A stretch of 64,000 nt of DNA from Yersinia alsatica. GTDB lineage: Bacteria > Pseudomonadota > Gammaproteobacteria > Enterobacterales > Enterobacteriaceae. The DNA is taken from assembly GCF_902170305.1 (NCBI RefSeq), contig NZ_CABHWW010000033.1, positions 62,001-126,000 on the forward strand, given 5' to 3'. Below are positions 61,707 through 64,000 of this stretch, piece after piece. Under the pieces are notes generated by a model. It was not told where the DNA came from and ran no database searches. It saw only the letters and a program-made list of their open reading frames with translations. Both the position numbers and the translations under genes were made by a program. Position 1 is the first letter of the stretch. Each line of letters starts with the position of its first letter.

Positions 61707-63679
61707 TCTCGTGCCAGCGCCTCGGTTGGATGCAAACGAGCAGCATTGCGCGCCGGGAAAAAGCCAAATCCCAACCCGATAAGCGCGGAGAAACTACAGG
61801 CCAACACTAACGGCGGCCAAGTGAAAATTAGGGTAAAGGTCTGGGTAACCCAAGAGAAAATCACCCCAGCCAGTGCGGAACCAACAATGCCAATCAAGCC
61901 GCCGAGGGTGCAGATGACCACCGCCTCAATCAGGAACTGAAGCATGATGTCGCTCGGACGTGCGCCCACAGAGAGACGAATCCCAATTTCATGGGTGCGC
62001 TCAGTCACCGACACCAGCATGATATTCATCACGCCCACCCCGCCCACCAGCAGAGAAATAGCGGCAATAGAGGTGATCAGCAGTGTCATGGAGTCAGATG
62101 TTTTCTGAATCGCTTTGCTCATCTGGTCATTACTCAGAATGAAAAAGTCCCGCTGACCGTGGGCTTGCTCCAGCAGCTTCTCGACATCTTGTTGCACGTC
62201 ATTCAGCGAATAGCCTTCACGAACCCGCACCGAGATTGACTCCAGCGGGATATCGCCCGAAATCCGCTCGGTCAGCGAGGTATAAGGCATCCAGGCAGCT
62301 AATAAGCCACCGAATGATGAACTGCTCCTCTTGGCAACACCTATAACGCGCAGTGGGATGCCATCTAACTGCACAATGGCGCCAATCGGATTTTCTCCGG
62401 CAGCAAACAGAGTATCGCTGAGCTCAGGTTGCAGAATGACCACCGGCTCACGGGCATTCACATGACTCTGGGTAAAACCCTCCCCGGCCATAAAATTCAG
62501 CCCTTTGACCTGAAAGAAGCCGTCACTGACGCCAGAGAGCGCCACCATCACTTGTTTTTCACCCCGCACCGCAGCCACCATTTTGCTCACTACCGGCGAC
62601 AAGCTATCGACATAGGGTTGATGGCGAAGCAGCTCAACATCTGCTTGTGAAAGTGCGCGTTCAAAATCAGGGCGCGGTTTATCCCAGCCCAGCCCTGGGC
62701 GAACATCCAGATTACTGGTACCCAGTTGGCTGATTTCATTTAGGATTTCCTGACGAGCGCCTTCTCCCACCGCCATGGAGGACACCACGGAAGAGATGCC
62801 GATAATAATGCCGAGCATGGATAAAAAAGCCCGAATGCGGTGCCCAAGCAGGGAGCGCCAGGCCATTTTTATCGCCTCTCTGACACTCAACCACCAGTGG
62901 GGGCGGCCGGTGGCAACCGTGGTCGGCAGCGCCGCATTAACTATTGCAGCACCGGTTGCCTCATTATTGCGATCAGAGATAATTTCACCGTCACTGATCT
63001 CGATAATACGCTGCGCCTGATTAGCAATATTGCGGTCATGGGTCACGATGATAATGGTGTGGCCGGACTGATGCAGGCCGTGCAAAATCCCCATCAGTTC
63101 CTGCCCACTGGCGCGATCGAGCGCACCGGTCGGCTCATCGGCCAAAATAATACCGGCACCATTCATCAGAGCACGGGCGATACTCACCCGCTGCTGTTGC
63201 CCACCGGAGAGTTGCGCCGGTTTGTGCAACAAATGCTGACCCAGACCTAAACGACGCAGCAAATAAGTGGCACGTTCCTGACGCTCGGCGGTGCTCATCG
63301 CGGTGTAAAGTGCCGGGATAACCACATTCTCGGTCGCCGTTAAGTACGGCATTAAGTGGTAGCGCTGAAAAATAAAACCGATGTACTGGCTGCGTAATTG
63401 TGCCAGTTGCTCGCTGCTGGCCTGCCGCGTCGGGATGTTATGAATCGACATTTCACCCTGCGTCGGCTTATCCAGACAGCCGATAATGTTCATCAGTGTT
63501 GATTTACCGGAGCCAGAAGCACCAATAATCGCCACCATTTCGCCGCGATGAATCGACAATGAGATATTCTTGAGTACCGCAACCGACGCGCTACCTGACG
63601 AGAAATGGCGATAGATTCCATCGAGTTGGATCAACGGGGCACGGTTAGCGTCATCACGATGAACAGTATTAATGTCCAT
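61703..63679 (-). CDS. macB: MacB-like ABC exporter (ATPase-permease)
   Basis: Single-chain MacB of 658 residues: N-terminal ATPase with GASGSGKST (about 53-61), [16 protein letters not shown] and [12 protein letters not shown], then a transmembrane helix (about 283-305), a large periplasmic domain, and three C-terminal helices including [24 protein letters not shown]. MacAB-TolC pumps export macrolides, toxins, siderophores or lipids from the periplasm. Here it shares an operon with acyl-synthesis genes, so a lipid-like or polyketide-like cargo is likely. MacA is translated from the overlapping upstream gene. Confidence 0.9.
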   Translation of the reverse strand: MDINTVHRDDANRAPLIQLDGIYRHFSSGSASVAVLKNISLSIHRGEMVAIIGASGSGKSTLMNIIGCLDKPTQGEMSIHNIPTRQASSEQLAQLRSQYIGFIFQRYHLMPYLTATENVVIPALYTAMSTAERQERATYLLRRLGLGQHLLHKPAQLSGGQQQRVSIARALMNGAGIILADEPTGALDRASGQELMGILHGLHQSGHTIIIVTHDRNIANQAQRIIEISDGEIISDRNNEATGAAIVNAALPTTVATGRPHWWLSVREAIKMAWRSLLGHRIRAFLSMLGIIIGISSVVSSMAVGEGARQEILNEISQLGTSNLDVRPGLGWDKPRPDFERALSQADVELLRHQPYVDSLSPVVSKMVAAVRGEKQVMVALSGVSDGFFQVKGLNFMAGEGFTQSHVNAREPVVILQPELSDTLFAAGENPIGAIVQLDGIPLRVIGVAKRSSSSFGGLLAAWMPYTSLTERISGDIPLESISVRVREGYSLNDVQQDVEKLLEQAHGQRDFFILSNDQMSKAIQKTSDSMTLLITSIAAISLLVGGVGVMNIMLVSVTERTHEIGIRLSVGARPSDIMLQFLIEAVVICTLGGLIGIVGSALAGVIFSWVTQTFTLIFTWPPLVLACSFSALIGLGFGFFPARNAARLHPTEALARE

Positions 63680-64000
63680 TATTCACTCCCGACGGCACAC
63701 CGATCAGTGCAACCTGCTCACCCTGCTCTAGCCCCTCTTTTACTTCAGCATATTGACCATCACGCAGGCCAATAGCGACCCAGCGCTCGGCAGTCTGTTG
63801 GCCTTTGATGACTTGAACTCGATAGCGTTTGTCGGCTTTGGGGTCTAAAGCCGATTGCTGTTCACCTAAAGCAGACAGTGGCACGCGCAGCACATTTTTA
63901 GCCTGTGCAGTAATGATGAAGACCTGCGCCGTCATTGAGGTGCGCAATAGCCGCTCATGGTTGGCAATGCTAAAGAGGCCGTTGTAATAAACTGCGGAAG
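63669..64000 (-). CDS. macA: MacA-like periplasmic adaptor (partial, runs off the right edge)
   Basis: C-terminal about 110 residues of a membrane-fusion protein; the frame is open to the window edge and the start lies beyond it. Typical MacA C-terminal sequence: FYYNGLFSI, LLRTSMTAQVFIITAQAKNVLRVPLSAL and VTGLRDGQYAEV-like GLRDGQYAEVKEGLEQGEQV. It overlaps macB by 11 bp and is the most 5' gene of the operon seen here. Confidence 0.85.
   Translation of the reverse strand, partial: SAVYYNGLFSIANHERLLRTSMTAQVFIITAQAKNVLRVPLSALGEQQSALDPKADKRYRVQVIKGQQTAERWVAIGLRDGQYAEVKEGLEQGEQVALIGVPSGVNNGH

Noticed and set aside
1-64000. CRISPR array, prophage, insertion sequence, tRNA or rRNA
   Set aside because: No regularly spaced repeats, phage or transposase genes, or cloverleaf-like sequence were found on either strand.

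Overview
The window looks like a chromosomal segment of an enteric gammaproteobacterium, most probably Yersinia. The evidence is moderate GC, enterobacterial ribosome-binding and terminator styles, E. coli-like FumA, DsdCXA, SorC-type PTS and tri-haem Ccp genes, and two ERIC elements (one full-length at 25610-25735, one internally deleted at 3686-3783). I see no rRNA, tRNA, CRISPR, phage or insertion sequence. It is a dense set of catabolic, transport and accessory operons around one core metabolic gene (fumA).

Layout, plus strand. 51-3478: end of a pentose or pentulose operon (RbsC-type permease, L-ribulose-5-P 3-epimerase-like, L-xylulose kinase-like). 3842-5485: fumA. 5976-15426: an amide/urea utilisation island with a Urt/Fmd-type ABC transporter, acetamidase/formamidase, AmiC sensor, AmiR ANTAR antiterminator and a tandem-domain nitrilase. 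Its leader carries a terminator that looks like the target of AmiR. 15794-20924: L-sorbose operon (sorC, PTS IIA/IIB/IIC/IID, sorE) without sorD, with three matching operator palindromes upstream. 21221-28250: four-carbon acid-sugar cluster (OtnK, OtnC, DeoR regulator, OtnI) joined to a beta-keto acid cleavage enzyme, a BASS-type transporter, a GlcG/HbpS-like protein and an Asp/Glu-racemase-family protein.

28327-31123: an ArsR regulator (minus) divergent from a stand-alone second EF-G, with tandem palindromes between them. Minus strand 31201-38858: Kup potassium transporter, a cupin-XRE regulator, and a polar-amino-acid-type ABC operon ending in an M20 amidase fused in frame to a DUF1989 domain. 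Plus 39312-42330: modABCD-like molybdate operon behind a near-perfect ModE box. 42401-46258: dsdA and dsdX (minus) with divergent dsdC. Minus 46296-52802: Opp/Dpp-type transporter with an enolase-superfamily enzyme.

Plus 53434-54858: tri-haem cytochrome c peroxidase behind a class II FNR promoter. Plus 55115-57136: a Tat-exported aminotransferase followed by a PheC-like periplasmic cyclohexadienyl dehydratase, which together suggest a periplasmic route to phenylalanine. Minus 57233 to the right edge: a tightly coupled operon of MacA, MacB, outer-membrane lipoprotein, ketosynthase, MaoC dehydratase, acyl carrier protein and ketoreductase, which looks like an uncharacterised acyl-product synthesis and export system. 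The most interesting items are this last operon, the periplasmic phenylalanine pair, the AmiR-type leader, the amidase-DUF1989 fusion and the solitary EF-G.
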